DNA of 64,000 bases. Source: a virus. Position 1 is the stretch's first letter. The number at the start of each line of letters is the position of its first letter. Below the pieces are notes generated by a model. That model saw only the letters and a list, made by a program, of their open reading frames with translations. It made no database searches and was not told the DNA's origin. This document shows positions 36,269 through 44,754 of this stretch, piece after piece. The position numbers were made by a program, and so were the translations under genes. The stretch covers positions 53,751-117,750 of the IMG/VR virus record IMGVR_UViG_3300042914_003776. One strand, 5' to 3'.

Positions 36269-37567
36269 ATGACACAATTCGCACCAATCTGGAATTCTTC
36301 CGGGGTTAGCTTTAACGCAATCCGGGCCAATGTGACTGATATTGCTAGTTCGGGCACTTCTACCCTGCTGGATCTTCGTGTCAATAATTCCGGGGTTTTC
36401 TCTGTTGATAAGACGGGGGCTGTTGTCTACGGGGGTGGGACTAATTTAGGAAGCACGCTGGATGGCAAGTTGAGCCTGACCGGGGGGACTCTGACAGGAG
36501 CATTGAATGGAACAAGTGCCAATTTTAATACATCGGTTCAGGTAGGTAACGCAATAATAAGTAGCGGTATAGTGCTTGGTGGATGGGGGATTGTCTTAGG
36601 TGGTTATAATTTTTCTGCTTATCAAATTACTACTACGGGTGGTCGATGTTATTTATTTAACAATTTTAATGTCGCTAATAACTTTGGCTATACATTCTCT
36701 GCTAATACCGCAGGTAATGGCGCTGAAGAATTTGGGCTATACCGCAATGGGTCGCATACCTTAATGCAAGTGGGCGGAGCAAATGCCCAACGCTTCAATC
36801 TCTACGGCACTTATACCGATGGCTCCAACTATCGCAGATTATACATATCCTCTACTACCGCTGGGGCTTTTACGTTAGGAGTTGAAGGAGCGGGAACGGG
36901 TGCGAGCGGTAATACGCTGAACATCGGCCCGGGTATTACTATTGATCGTGGTGGTTTTCTCATAAGTGTTGAATCTTCGCTTATATTAGCCACCACAGTA
37001 TTACAGTTAAATTCAGACACAGGTCAGTTACGAGGGAGAAATGGTCGAATAATTCTCTCTGACAATGCAACTGGAAGCACTTTTGATTTATTGAGATTTG
37101 GTGGGATTACCAGTTCTTTCCCCGCCATTAAGCGCAATGCTGCTGCAATCAATTTTCGCCTTGCCGATGATAGTGCCGATGCCGCAATAACAGCAGGCAA
37201 TGGGACTTTTTCCGGAGCTTTATCTGCTGTAACCAAGTCCTTCTTGATCGATCACCCCACACAGCCGGGCAAGAAACTTCAGTACGGCAGTTTAGAATCG
37301 CCCTATCACGGCATCAGACTAACAGGCCGGGCCCAGCTTGTAAACGGCTCTTGCGTAGTCGAATTGCCGGGCTATGTATCGGCCCTAGTCCATGACGATA
37401 TTAATATTCAGCTTACTCCGGTGGGTAGAAATGTGGTCTGGGTCGAGGGGCACGATTTAGAGTCTAATACATTTACGGCCCGGGGCGATCAGGACGGCAT
37501 GTTCTACTGGTCATTTACCGCCGTAAGAAAAGATATTGAGCCGCTTGAGGTAGAGCCGTGGGCATAA
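36269..37567 (+). CDS. Tail fibre with peptidase-like/chaperone C-terminus (432 aa)
   Basis: N-terminal TQFAPIWNSSGVSFNAIRAN and LDLRVNNSGVFSVDKTGAVV, the SLTGGTLTGALNGTSANF link, the shared TYTDGSNYRRLYISSTTAGA block, and FPAIKRNAAAINFRLADDSA (shared with 39716-42007). C-terminus FLIDHPTQPGKKLQYGSLES and VNGSCVVELPGYVSALVHDD is a common phage-fibre end domain. GTG start of the next gene lies within its last codons. Confidence 0.8.
   Translation: MTQFAPIWNSSGVSFNAIRANVTDIASSGTSTLLDLRVNNSGVFSVDKTGAVVYGGGTNLGSTLDGKLSLTGGTLTGALNGTSANFNTSVQVGNAIISSGIVLGGWGIVLGGYNFSAYQITTTGGRCYLFNNFNVANNFGYTFSANTAGNGAEEFGLYRNGSHTLMQVGGANAQRFNLYGTYTDGSNYRRLYISSTTAGAFTLGVEGAGTGASGNTLNIGPGITIDRGGFLISVESSLILATTVLQLNSDTGQLRGRNGRIILSDNATGSTFDLLRFGGITSSFPAIKRNAAAINFRLADDSADAAITAGNGTFSGALSAVTKSFLIDHPTQPGKKLQYGSLESPYHGIRLTGRAQLVNGSCVVELPGYVSALVHDDINIQLTPVGRNVVWVEGHDLESNTFTARGDQDGMFYWSFTAVRKDIEPLEVEPWA
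36779..36920 (+). repeat. Fibre module repeat, copy 2
   Basis: Same module as 34886-35031; shares a 30-bp identical run (around 36827-36857) with copy 1 but has diverged at the 3' end. Confidence 0.8.
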
Positions 37568-38283
37568 TATATAATTCGCTTACACCAACAGATGGGCTAG
37601 TATTATCACTAGATAGTGCCAATCGCCGTAGCTATCCGGGGTCTGGAAATACTTGGCTCGATTTAAGCGGAAATAATAATCATGGAACTTTAACGGGCGG
37701 CGTAACTTATAACGGATTTACCATGAATTTTGATGGAATAGATGACAGAGTTATAACACCTATCACTCAAACATATTCCCTGTTTACTTTGTCGTGTTGG
37801 TTTTTAAATAGTCAAGATTTAGCAAAAGATAATAGAACATTAATAAGCAAAAACTCTTATTATGCTAATACTGAAAATGATTGGCCTATTTCTTTATCTG
37901 TTGGTAGTGCTGGTACTGCTATAGGCATTGTTATAACTTCCGGAACGAGTTTTTTTGTAACGACGCCAAGCACTGGTTCTGCTATATCTACTTCAATAAG
38001 CGGCCTAGGAAAATGGTTTCATGCTGCCGCAACATATGATAGAAATAATTTACGTTTATATATTAATGGTATATTAACTAACTCTACCGCTAATACTATA
38101 GCTTTACCAAATAACACCGGAAGAGCTTATACTATAGGCAGAGCCCCTTTTGAAAGAGATGGTGGATTAAATAAAACAGCGTTCAACAGTTCTATTGATG
38201 ATGTTCGTATTTATAGCAGGGCCCTTTCCGCAGCCGAGATTATGATCTTATTTAACGCCAAACGCAGGAGGTACGGCCTCTAA
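37558..38283 (+). CDS. LamG / concanavalin-like adhesin 4 (241 aa)
   Basis: GTG start. PTDGLVLSLDSANRRSYPGS, WLDLSGNNNHGTLTGGV, MNFDGIDDRVITP, KWFHAAATYDRNNLRLYING and DDVRIYSRALSAAEIMILFN. First of the second triplet. Confidence 0.83.
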   Translation: MGIIYNSLTPTDGLVLSLDSANRRSYPGSGNTWLDLSGNNNHGTLTGGVTYNGFTMNFDGIDDRVITPITQTYSLFTLSCWFLNSQDLAKDNRTLISKNSYYANTENDWPISLSVGSAGTAIGIVITSGTSFFVTTPSTGSAISTSISGLGKWFHAAATYDRNNLRLYINGILTNSTANTIALPNNTGRAYTIGRAPFERDGGLNKTAFNSSIDDVRIYSRALSAAEIMILFNAKRRRYGL

Positions 38284-38990
38284 TGGGACTATTACACTCA
38301 CCCCTCGCCCCTACTGATGGGCTTGTATTATGTTTAGACTCGGCTAATCGCCGTAGTTACCCCGGGTCTGGTAATACTTGGTTTGACTTAAGTGGTAATG
38401 GTAATAATGGTACATTGATAAATGGTGCTAGCTATAATGGACTTGCTATGAATTTTGATGGAGCGGATGATAGGGTAAATGTTTTAAGAATATCTCAATA
38501 TGAATCTACGAGATTTTCTGCATCTTGCTGGATACTACTTAACCCTACGACAGAAAATTCTAACAGGTCTATTTTCGGTTCATTTGCATTTGATGGAACA
38601 AATTTTACCGGAGGATGGATAATAGGCAAAAGACGATCTGATGCAACTGATGGTAATGCAAACAAATTGTTTTGGATATATAAAACAGCAACTACAGCTC
38701 TTGCATCTTATTCAATTGATTTAGCTCAAACTAGAAGGTTTTTTCATGCTGCCTTGACATATGATGGATCTAGGTTTATAGGATATATAAATGGGATACA
38801 GCAATTTTCTGATGCTCAAACTTATATTCCAAATACTCAAAGAAATTTATCGGTTGGAGGAAATGATTGGGGCGGATTCGATGTTAACCATTCTGGCCTG
38901 TTGGATGATTGCCGCATTTATAATCGTGCTCTGAATGCAGTTGAGGTAGGCGCTCTTTTTAATGCCAAGCGCAAGAGGTACGGCCTATGA
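38283..38990 (+). CDS. LamG / concanavalin-like adhesin 5 (235 aa)
   Basis: APTDGLVLCLDSANRRSYPG, WFDLSGNGNNGTLINGA, MNFDGADDRVNVL, RRFFHAALTYDGSRFIGYIN and DDCRIYNRALNAVEVGALFN. TAATG overlap with the previous gene. Closest by eye to adhesin 4. Confidence 0.84.
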   Translation: MGLLHSPLAPTDGLVLCLDSANRRSYPGSGNTWFDLSGNGNNGTLINGASYNGLAMNFDGADDRVNVLRISQYESTRFSASCWILLNPTTENSNRSIFGSFAFDGTNFTGGWIIGKRRSDATDGNANKLFWIYKTATTALASYSIDLAQTRRFFHAALTYDGSRFIGYINGIQQFSDAQTYIPNTQRNLSVGGNDWGGFDVNHSGLLDDCRIYNRALNAVEVGALFNAKRKRYGL

Positions 38991-39688
38991 GCATATTCTC
39001 TGGTAAAGATCCAAACTGGGTAGCTAAAAGAGGCACAGTCACAAACGGGCTTGTGGGCCACTGGGACAGCATGGTTATGTCGGCGGCAGACCGGGCTGGT
39101 AATAGGTGGCTTGATATTAGTGGCAATAATAATCATGGCACATTAGTCGGCGGGGCGAGTTTTGATAGAATTGGTTGTAGTTTTGATGGGTCGAATGATT
39201 ATGCGAGCTTTGGTTTTGGTGGCATTGGGAAATTAACAAATTCTCAAGCAACTGTTTCTGTTTGGGTTAATCCTGCAACTGTTTCGGTTAGGCAAGCTAT
39301 TATTGCGGATTGGAGTTCAGGAGGAATAGCAGAGTCGTTTGCATTACAAATTTCTTCAGTAGGTAGAATTGGTATTTTTGTAAGAAGTCAAACAGCCATA
39401 ATCCAAGAAACATCTATAGACTCAATCTCTACTAATACTTGGACTAATTTGATTGCTACTGCGGGGAATAACGGATTATATGTCTATAAAAATGGTGTTC
39501 AGGTTTATGCAAACGCAACGTCGATACCCTTAACTAACGGAATTACAACTTCAATCGGGCGAGCAGGAGCGCTTGATGGCTTGTATTATCAGGGTCAAAT
39601 TGATGATGTCCGCATCTACAATCGCGCCCTATCAGCCGCAGAAATATTAAGAAACTTCAACGCAACCAGAGCCCGGTTTGGTGTTTAG
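38987..39688 (+). CDS. LamG / concanavalin-like adhesin 6 (233 aa)
   Basis: TVTNGLVGHWDSMVMSAADR (N-terminal segment differs from the others), WLDISGNNNHGTLVGGA, CSFDGSNDYASFGF, NTWTNLIATAGNNGLYVYKN and DDVRIYNRALSAAEILRNFN. Four-base overlap with the previous gene. Confidence 0.83.
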   Translation: MSIFSGKDPNWVAKRGTVTNGLVGHWDSMVMSAADRAGNRWLDISGNNNHGTLVGGASFDRIGCSFDGSNDYASFGFGGIGKLTNSQATVSVWVNPATVSVRQAIIADWSSGGIAESFALQISSVGRIGIFVRSQTAIIQETSIDSISTNTWTNLIATAGNNGLYVYKNGVQVYANATSIPLTNGITTSIGRAGALDGLYYQGQIDDVRIYNRALSAAEILRNFNATRARFGV

Positions 39689-39700
39689 GTGTATATCATA
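39684..39700 (+). promoter_or_regulatory. Late-type promoter motif
   Basis: TTTAGGTGTATATCATAAAA overlapping the stop of adhesin 6, before 39716-42007. Confidence 0.45.
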
Positions 39701-39715
39701 AAAGGAGGACTTTAA

Positions 39716-42007
39716 ATGCCACAAGATATATTAATTACGCCAACAAGCGGCGAGCCACAAATCCTTTTTAGAGGTAGTGGGGCCCTAGATACCGCAATAC
39801 AACTTAATGTACTTTCGTCTTATCAAAGTGCATCTCGGTCCGGCACGGCCCTAGTCTTTGAAGGTACAGAGGGGCAGTTGTTCGCTATTACGGACAACCT
39901 ATCTAGTGGCGTTATTTTTGCCGTTGGAGATGTGACGGGGCTTCCTCTTGTTAAAGTAGACGCTAGTGGGGATGTAACACTAGCCGAGTATGGTCGTTTT
40001 GTGGGTGTAGGCACGGGCGTACCCAGATTTCACCTAGATGTCCGGGGCACTGGAAACTTCAGTACTGCCGTTGTGACCAATAATGCCACCGTTAACGGAA
40101 ACTTGGGCGTATCAAACAGTAGCCCGGGCGCTAAGGCCCATATTAATACTTTAGTAAGCACAAATAAGGGCTTAATAGTTCAGGGGGCCGCTGCTCAATC
40201 GGCCAACTTGCAGGAGTGGCAGAATTCGGCCGGGGCCGTTATTGCTTCTATCGATAAGGACGGGGATATCACGGCTCCTACCGGGACCTTTAACTTTGTC
40301 CAGCTAACTAGCACATTGCCCCGACAGTCCGGGCTGTTATTTTTAGATACCGGGGGCTTCCTTAATACCTCCCCCAACCTAATATACAATTATTCGAACT
40401 TGGCCTCGCCCAAATTGGCGTTCCGGGCCTCTGGTACTACAACCCCTGATATTTCTCTTAATATACTAACGACCGCAAGTGGGTCCACTTCGGGCGTACA
40501 AACCCTGTCTTTTGAAGGGTCGGCCGGGCAGTTATTCTCTATCACTGACGTATTAAACAGTGGTACTATCTTCGGGGTTAACGATATATCCGGGCTACCT
40601 ATATTAGAGGCTGATGCCACCGGGCTTGTATCTCTGGCTCGCTTTGGTACGGGTATTGAGGCGTATAGGGCTATAAATGCGAGAGAGGGTGTAAACACTT
40701 CTTTAATTTCGTCAACCGGAAACGTGAGACTAAATTCTACATTATTAACGCTTAGCGGTACAACATCTTCTTTTCCAGCAATTAAACGCAATGCTGCTGC
40801 AATCAATTTTCGCCTTGCCGATGATAGCGGAGATGCAGAAATTACGGCTGGTACAGGCAGATTTAGTGGTGCGATTTATAATGTAGGGCCAATATATAAT
40901 ACGAGTAGTGCAAGTAGCAATGTTTACGCTATGTATGCTAGTCAGTATGGCTATGCATTTATGCGTTTTGATAATTGGAAAACAATTACTTTCAATGCTG
41001 GTGAGTCTACTGCCTACGAGCATTCAATAAGTATTGCAGGCTGGAGATTAAATACAAATAGCAATGGAAGCGCTTATTTACATACTGATGCCGCTAATAT
41101 ATTTGCACAACGCAATAGCACCAACGCCCAAACGCTTCGACTCTACGGCACTTATACCGATGCCTCCAACTACCGCAGACTCTACCTATCCAGCACTACA
41201 GCAGGTGCGTTTACTCTCGGCGTAGAAGGAGCAGGGACGGGGGCGAGTGGGAATACGCTGAATTTTTCAGTTACTAGTGGAGTTAACCAATTAGCGATTT
41301 TGCCTGACGAGATACGGGCTAGTAGTTCCGGTGGCAATAACTTAATCAGAGTAAACCAAAGTGCTGGTAATTCTGCTATTGCTATTGGTCATAATTCAAG
41401 TCTAGTCGCACAGGCTACTATTGTTGGTGTAGGATCAACCGGAGATGCATTTATGAGCATAATTGCCATAGGTACATCTAACAATGTCACCGGTGGGGCT
41501 TCTGTATGTATAGGCCGTGAAAGCTCAGTAACGGGCCATGAGTCTATAGGTCTGGGACGGGGGATAAATCTAGCTCGTTCTTGTACTTTGGGATATTCTA
41601 TTGGTTCTGGCAACTATAATGATACAACAACCATAGCGAGTATCGTAACAACAGATAACACTCCCACAACATTAAAATGCAGATGGTATGGAGGAACAAA
41701 TAACTTTATTATTCCGTCTGGAAGAGCGTTGTTTTTTGTAGCACATATTTGTGGCATTAAATCAGACGGTTCTGCTGTTGCAAGTTATATAAGAAGAGGA
41801 TGCATAAAAAATATAGGTGGTACTACTTCTTTAGTTGGAACTATTGAAACCATTGGAACAGATTACGAAGACAATGCGGCAACCGATGTTGCCATTACAG
41901 CAGACAATACCAATGATGCTTTGCAAATTGATGTTACCGGTATTACAGGCGAAACTTGGAGATGGCAGGCTTCTGTAAAATCGGTTGAAATGATCTATGG
42001 AACCTAG
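39716..42007 (+). CDS. Modular tail fibre (763 aa)
   Basis: Combines modules from the other fibres: TPDISLNILTTASGSTSGVQ and FSITDVLNSGTIFGVNDISG (as in 27949-30660), FPAIKRNAAAINFRLADDSG (as in 36269-37567), TYTDASNYRRLYLSSTTAGA (shared with both others), a YadA-head-like segment (IGTSNNVTGGASVCIGRESS) and the GIKSDGSAVASYIRRGC end of 34365-36260. AAAGGAGG precedes the ATG. A mosaic receptor-binding protein. Confidence 0.82.
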   Translation: MPQDILITPTSGEPQILFRGSGALDTAIQLNVLSSYQSASRSGTALVFEGTEGQLFAITDNLSSGVIFAVGDVTGLPLVKVDASGDVTLAEYGRFVGVGTGVPRFHLDVRGTGNFSTAVVTNNATVNGNLGVSNSSPGAKAHINTLVSTNKGLIVQGAAAQSANLQEWQNSAGAVIASIDKDGDITAPTGTFNFVQLTSTLPRQSGLLFLDTGGFLNTSPNLIYNYSNLASPKLAFRASGTTTPDISLNILTTASGSTSGVQTLSFEGSAGQLFSITDVLNSGTIFGVNDISGLPILEADATGLVSLARFGTGIEAYRAINAREGVNTSLISSTGNVRLNSTLLTLSGTTSSFPAIKRNAAAINFRLADDSGDAEITAGTGRFSGAIYNVGPIYNTSSASSNVYAMYASQYGYAFMRFDNWKTITFNAGESTAYEHSISIAGWRLNTNSNGSAYLHTDAANIFAQRNSTNAQTLRLYGTYTDASNYRRLYLSSTTAGAFTLGVEGAGTGASGNTLNFSVTSGVNQLAILPDEIRASSSGGNNLIRVNQSAGNSAIAIGHNSSLVAQATIVGVGSTGDAFMSIIAIGTSNNVTGGASVCIGRESSVTGHESIGLGRGINLARSCTLGYSIGSGNYNDTTTIASIVTTDNTPTTLKCRWYGGTNNFIIPSGRALFFVAHICGIKSDGSAVASYIRRGCIKNIGGTTSLVGTIETIGTDYEDNAATDVAITADNTNDALQIDVTGITGETWRWQASVKSVEMIYGT
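41115..41261 (+). repeat. Fibre module repeat, copy 3
   Basis: Same module; 3' half identical to copy 1, 5' half with several synonymous changes, a pattern expected from local recombination. Confidence 0.85.
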
Positions 42008-42015
42008 GAGTTTTT

Positions 42016-42060
42016 ATGCCCAAAGCTGTTTTGAAATTAAATAAGGCCCAAATTGTGTAA
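42016..42060 (+). CDS. Possible micro-ORF (14 aa)
   Basis: MPKAVLKLNKAQIV with TAGGAG six bases before the ATG. Too short to judge; may be a remnant or a leader before the late-type motif at 42051. Confidence 0.25.
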   Translation: MPKAVLKLNKAQIV

Positions 42061-42066
42061 TCCTAT
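42051..42066 (+). promoter_or_regulatory. Late-type promoter motif
   Basis: AATTGTGTAATCCTATTAG, before the gene at 42079. Confidence 0.4.
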
Positions 42067-42078
42067 TAGGAGGACAAC

Positions 42079-42483
42079 ATGGCTACTCAAACATTAGAAT
42101 TTTCTGCCGGGACCGGCTTAACACTAAACTGTAAAATATTTGCTTTGGGCTCAAATACCATTGTAGCTACTGCTATCGCTACAGAGAAAACCAATGACCA
42201 AAACAGATATACGGTTGCTTATACCGATCTTCCGGCTGGGGCCTATAGACTGAACGCCTTTGTTGGGTCAGCGCCCGGCTTTGCTAATGAGGTTTATGAT
42301 TTAACCTTAACTACGGCCACCTTTTATCCTCGCTCAGAATATTCAACCATATCAAGTGATGTAACCAGTATTAAGAATAATGTGGATGCTATCAAGGCTA
42401 AAACCGACAATTTACCGGCAAGCCCAGCTTCTACGGCAGATATTACATCGCTACAAAATAACGCACCAACGGAGGTCTTTTAA
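42079..42483 (+). CDS. Virion-associated protein with transferable C-terminal tag (134 aa)
   Basis: MATQTLEFSAGTGLTLNCKI, KTNDQNRYTVAYTDLPAGAY, a beta-sandwich domain of the kind found at the start of phage base/fibre proteins. The last 30 residues (AIKAKTDNLPASPASTADIT, SLQNNAPTEVF) are almost identical to the end of 43066-44754, suggesting a shared interaction segment. Confidence 0.7.
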   Translation: MATQTLEFSAGTGLTLNCKIFALGSNTIVATAIATEKTNDQNRYTVAYTDLPAGAYRLNAFVGSAPGFANEVYDLTLTTATFYPRSEYSTISSDVTSIKNNVDAIKAKTDNLPASPASTADITSLQNNAPTEVF

Positions 42484-43073
42484 TGACACTAGTAGAATTA
42501 GTAAATTCTGGAAATTATTCATCTATAGAAGAAGCACATCAGGCAATTACGGCCAAAAACATTCCAGTAGCCGACCCAGATAGATGGGACTGGGCCGATA
42601 TTAATGACCTATTGGGCCCGGTTGTAGCCGACCAAATGCTACAGTTTCTAGAGACCCATAGCATGCGCTCTATCGCCCTTCAGTTGGGCGGTGACGGGGT
42701 TGTTATGTCAGACCCCAGAGTTCAGGAAGTTTTAAAGCAGATGGGCACCCAAATTCCGGGCGCTTTAACTTTGGTTCAAAAAACCCTGTCTTATACTTCT
42801 TTATATGAAATGCACGGATTGCCAGAGCCTACTATCCATGAAGTATCAGATGCTTGGAATTGGGTTGGTGTAGAGCCAGATTCTTGGGGTGATGAAGTTT
42901 TATTAACGCTAAATAAACAGGCTGATAACTCGGTCAATTGCTTTATGAGGGTTACTAAAGTTGGCTTTAAAGATGGCAAGGAAGTTGTGAGAGATACCCC
43001 AGCCGTAACTGTTAATGATAACATGCTGAATCATGCTGTTTTATCTTTAGTAGAAAGGTTTATAAATGGCTGA
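42483..43073 (+). CDS. Hypothetical 196-residue protein
   Basis: MTLVELVNSGNYSSIEEAHQ, then DWADINDLLGPVVADQMLQF, LQLGGDGVVMSDPRVQEVLK and a C-terminal beta part (VNCFMRVTKVGFKDGKEVVR). One-base overlap with the gene before and eight with the next. Perhaps a fibre-assembly or attachment protein; I do not recognise it. Confidence 0.68.
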   Translation: MTLVELVNSGNYSSIEEAHQAITAKNIPVADPDRWDWADINDLLGPVVADQMLQFLETHSMRSIALQLGGDGVVMSDPRVQEVLKQMGTQIPGALTLVQKTLSYTSLYEMHGLPEPTIHEVSDAWNWVGVEPDSWGDEVLLTLNKQADNSVNCFMRVTKVGFKDGKEVVRDTPAVTVNDNMLNHAVLSLVERFING

Positions 43074-44754
43074 TAGATGGGCAGTAGCTACGGGAAACTG
43101 GAGCAGCACAGCAACGTGGAATGGTGGTACTCTGCCTACTGCGGCTGACGATGTTTTTGCTGACGGATTCACGGTTACGATAGACCAAGATGTGACCGTG
43201 CTTTCTATCCGCACTACACAACGTAGCGGCGGAACAAATGGAGGCACTTTCAATTGTTCTACCAGCCGAAATATTATTGGTAATATTGTTTCTGGAAAAG
43301 GTACCGGATTAACATTTTCCGCTGCTTCGCCAGCGATACTAAACATTACTGGCAGCATAATAGTAACAGCTCTTGGGAACGACAATAGCTTTCTTAATTG
43401 TAAAGGTTTAGTGGTAACATCTACCGGAACCGTTAATATTATTGGAAGCGCTTCGGCATCAGGCTCAAATAATAACGCACACGCTATTGATTTAAATGGA
43501 TCAAGCGTATTAAATTTAACTGGGTCAGTTTATGGGGCTGGAAGCGGAAATTATGGTATTTTAATGTCTGGTTCTAGTATTGTATCCATAACCGGTAATG
43601 TATACGCCGGATCTAATCTTAATGGTCATGGTATTCAAATGTCTTCATTTGGTAGCCTGACTGTTAACGGCAATGTTTATGGAGCATATCAAGGCACTGC
43701 TTATGGCATAAATGCGACATCAACCACTACGATAATTATTAACGGGACTGTAGACGGAGGGGGAACCGCCGGAAATAATGCGCCCGGTCATGCGGTTGTT
43801 ACTTCTGGAGCATTGACAATCATAGGAAATATTATTGGAGGATTATCTACGTCAAATAATAGTATTGGTGTTGTTTGTAGCGGTACAACTGTAATAAGTG
43901 GCAACATAACAGCAAATGGCTCTGTCGGAGTTTCTGTAGTCGGCGGAGCGATAACTATAAATGGTAACATAACTGGTGGATCATTTGCGTCTGGCTTAAT
44001 ATCTACAACGTCATCAACAGTATTGCATAACGGCAACTCTACGGCTTCTTCAAATGGTTTTTGCGGCTTGGTTGCAACTAAATCTTTAATTAAATCAACT
44101 GACATAGTTCAGCATACATATCGCGTTAATAGCTCTGGTTCTCCCGGCATAGCTCGTTCCCTCTACACCGGCGGTCAAAACTTAGGTCAACCTTCCGGCA
44201 TTCATGTTCGTGCTGGTCATACTTACGGTGTGTCGAATGAATTTGTCGGCACTCTTATAGTTCCATCGGCCCAATTTGTATCTTTGGGAACTCCCGTTGA
44301 TAGCGGCGTTGGCAGTTTGCAGTATTTAAGTTCGTCAGACTTACAAGCGGCCCTAGCCCCTAACTCGCCCGTTATGGCTCAAAGAAGCGACGATGATACA
44401 AAGGCCCTAACCTTTTCATGGCCAGCTTCCGGGGCATCTATCATTGGACAAAAATCTATTGATAATGCAGCATATGTCCCGGTCTCTGGGGCTATTAGTT
44501 ATTTACGCACAGAGAACGCCCGGCACTATTATACTCTTGCCTACAGTCCTTTTGATAGAACCACGCAAGAATCTACTATTAGATATAAAATGGACGACGG
44601 TACATATACTAAATATTTTAATTTAAGAATTATGCCATCTACTAATGCTGAGGTAATTGCTATTAAGGCTAAGACTGATAATTTGCCCCCGGACCCAGCT
44701 TCGGCTTCTGATATTACTTCACTTCAGAATAATGCACCTATGGAGGCGTTCTAA
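43066..44754 (+). CDS. Beta-helix-like adhesin A (562 aa)
   Basis: MADRWAVATGNWSSTATWNG opens a G8-like/strand-rich head. From about residue 90 to 330 imperfect repeats of NITGN/INGN (SVLNLTGSVYGAGSGNYGIL, SIVSITGNVYAGSNLNGHGI, LTINGNVYG-type) indicate a right-handed parallel beta-helix. C-terminal YLRTENARHYYTLAYSPFD domain and the IKAKTDNLP..ITSLQNNAP tag shared with 42079-42483. Paralogue of the next gene. Confidence 0.75.
   Translation: MADRWAVATGNWSSTATWNGGTLPTAADDVFADGFTVTIDQDVTVLSIRTTQRSGGTNGGTFNCSTSRNIIGNIVSGKGTGLTFSAASPAILNITGSIIVTALGNDNSFLNCKGLVVTSTGTVNIIGSASASGSNNNAHAIDLNGSSVLNLTGSVYGAGSGNYGILMSGSSIVSITGNVYAGSNLNGHGIQMSSFGSLTVNGNVYGAYQGTAYGINATSTTTIIINGTVDGGGTAGNNAPGHAVVTSGALTIIGNIIGGLSTSNNSIGVVCSGTTVISGNITANGSVGVSVVGGAITINGNITGGSFASGLISTTSSTVLHNGNSTASSNGFCGLVATKSLIKSTDIVQHTYRVNSSGSPGIARSLYTGGQNLGQPSGIHVRAGHTYGVSNEFVGTLIVPSAQFVSLGTPVDSGVGSLQYLSSSDLQAALAPNSPVMAQRSDDDTKALTFSWPASGASIIGQKSIDNAAYVPVSGAISYLRTENARHYYTLAYSPFDRTTQESTIRYKMDDGTYTKYFNLRIMPSTNAEVIAIKAKTDNLPPDPASASDITSLQNNAPMEAF

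Noticed and set aside
27949-42007. Diversity-generating retroelement targeting the fibre/LamG genes
   Set aside because: No reverse transcriptase or adenine-biased template/variable repeat pair found in the window; shared modules fit recombination better.
43047-43385. Minus-strand frames inside the adhesin and tape measure genes
   Set aside because: Shadows of strong plus-strand genes with matching third-position bias and no ribosome sites.
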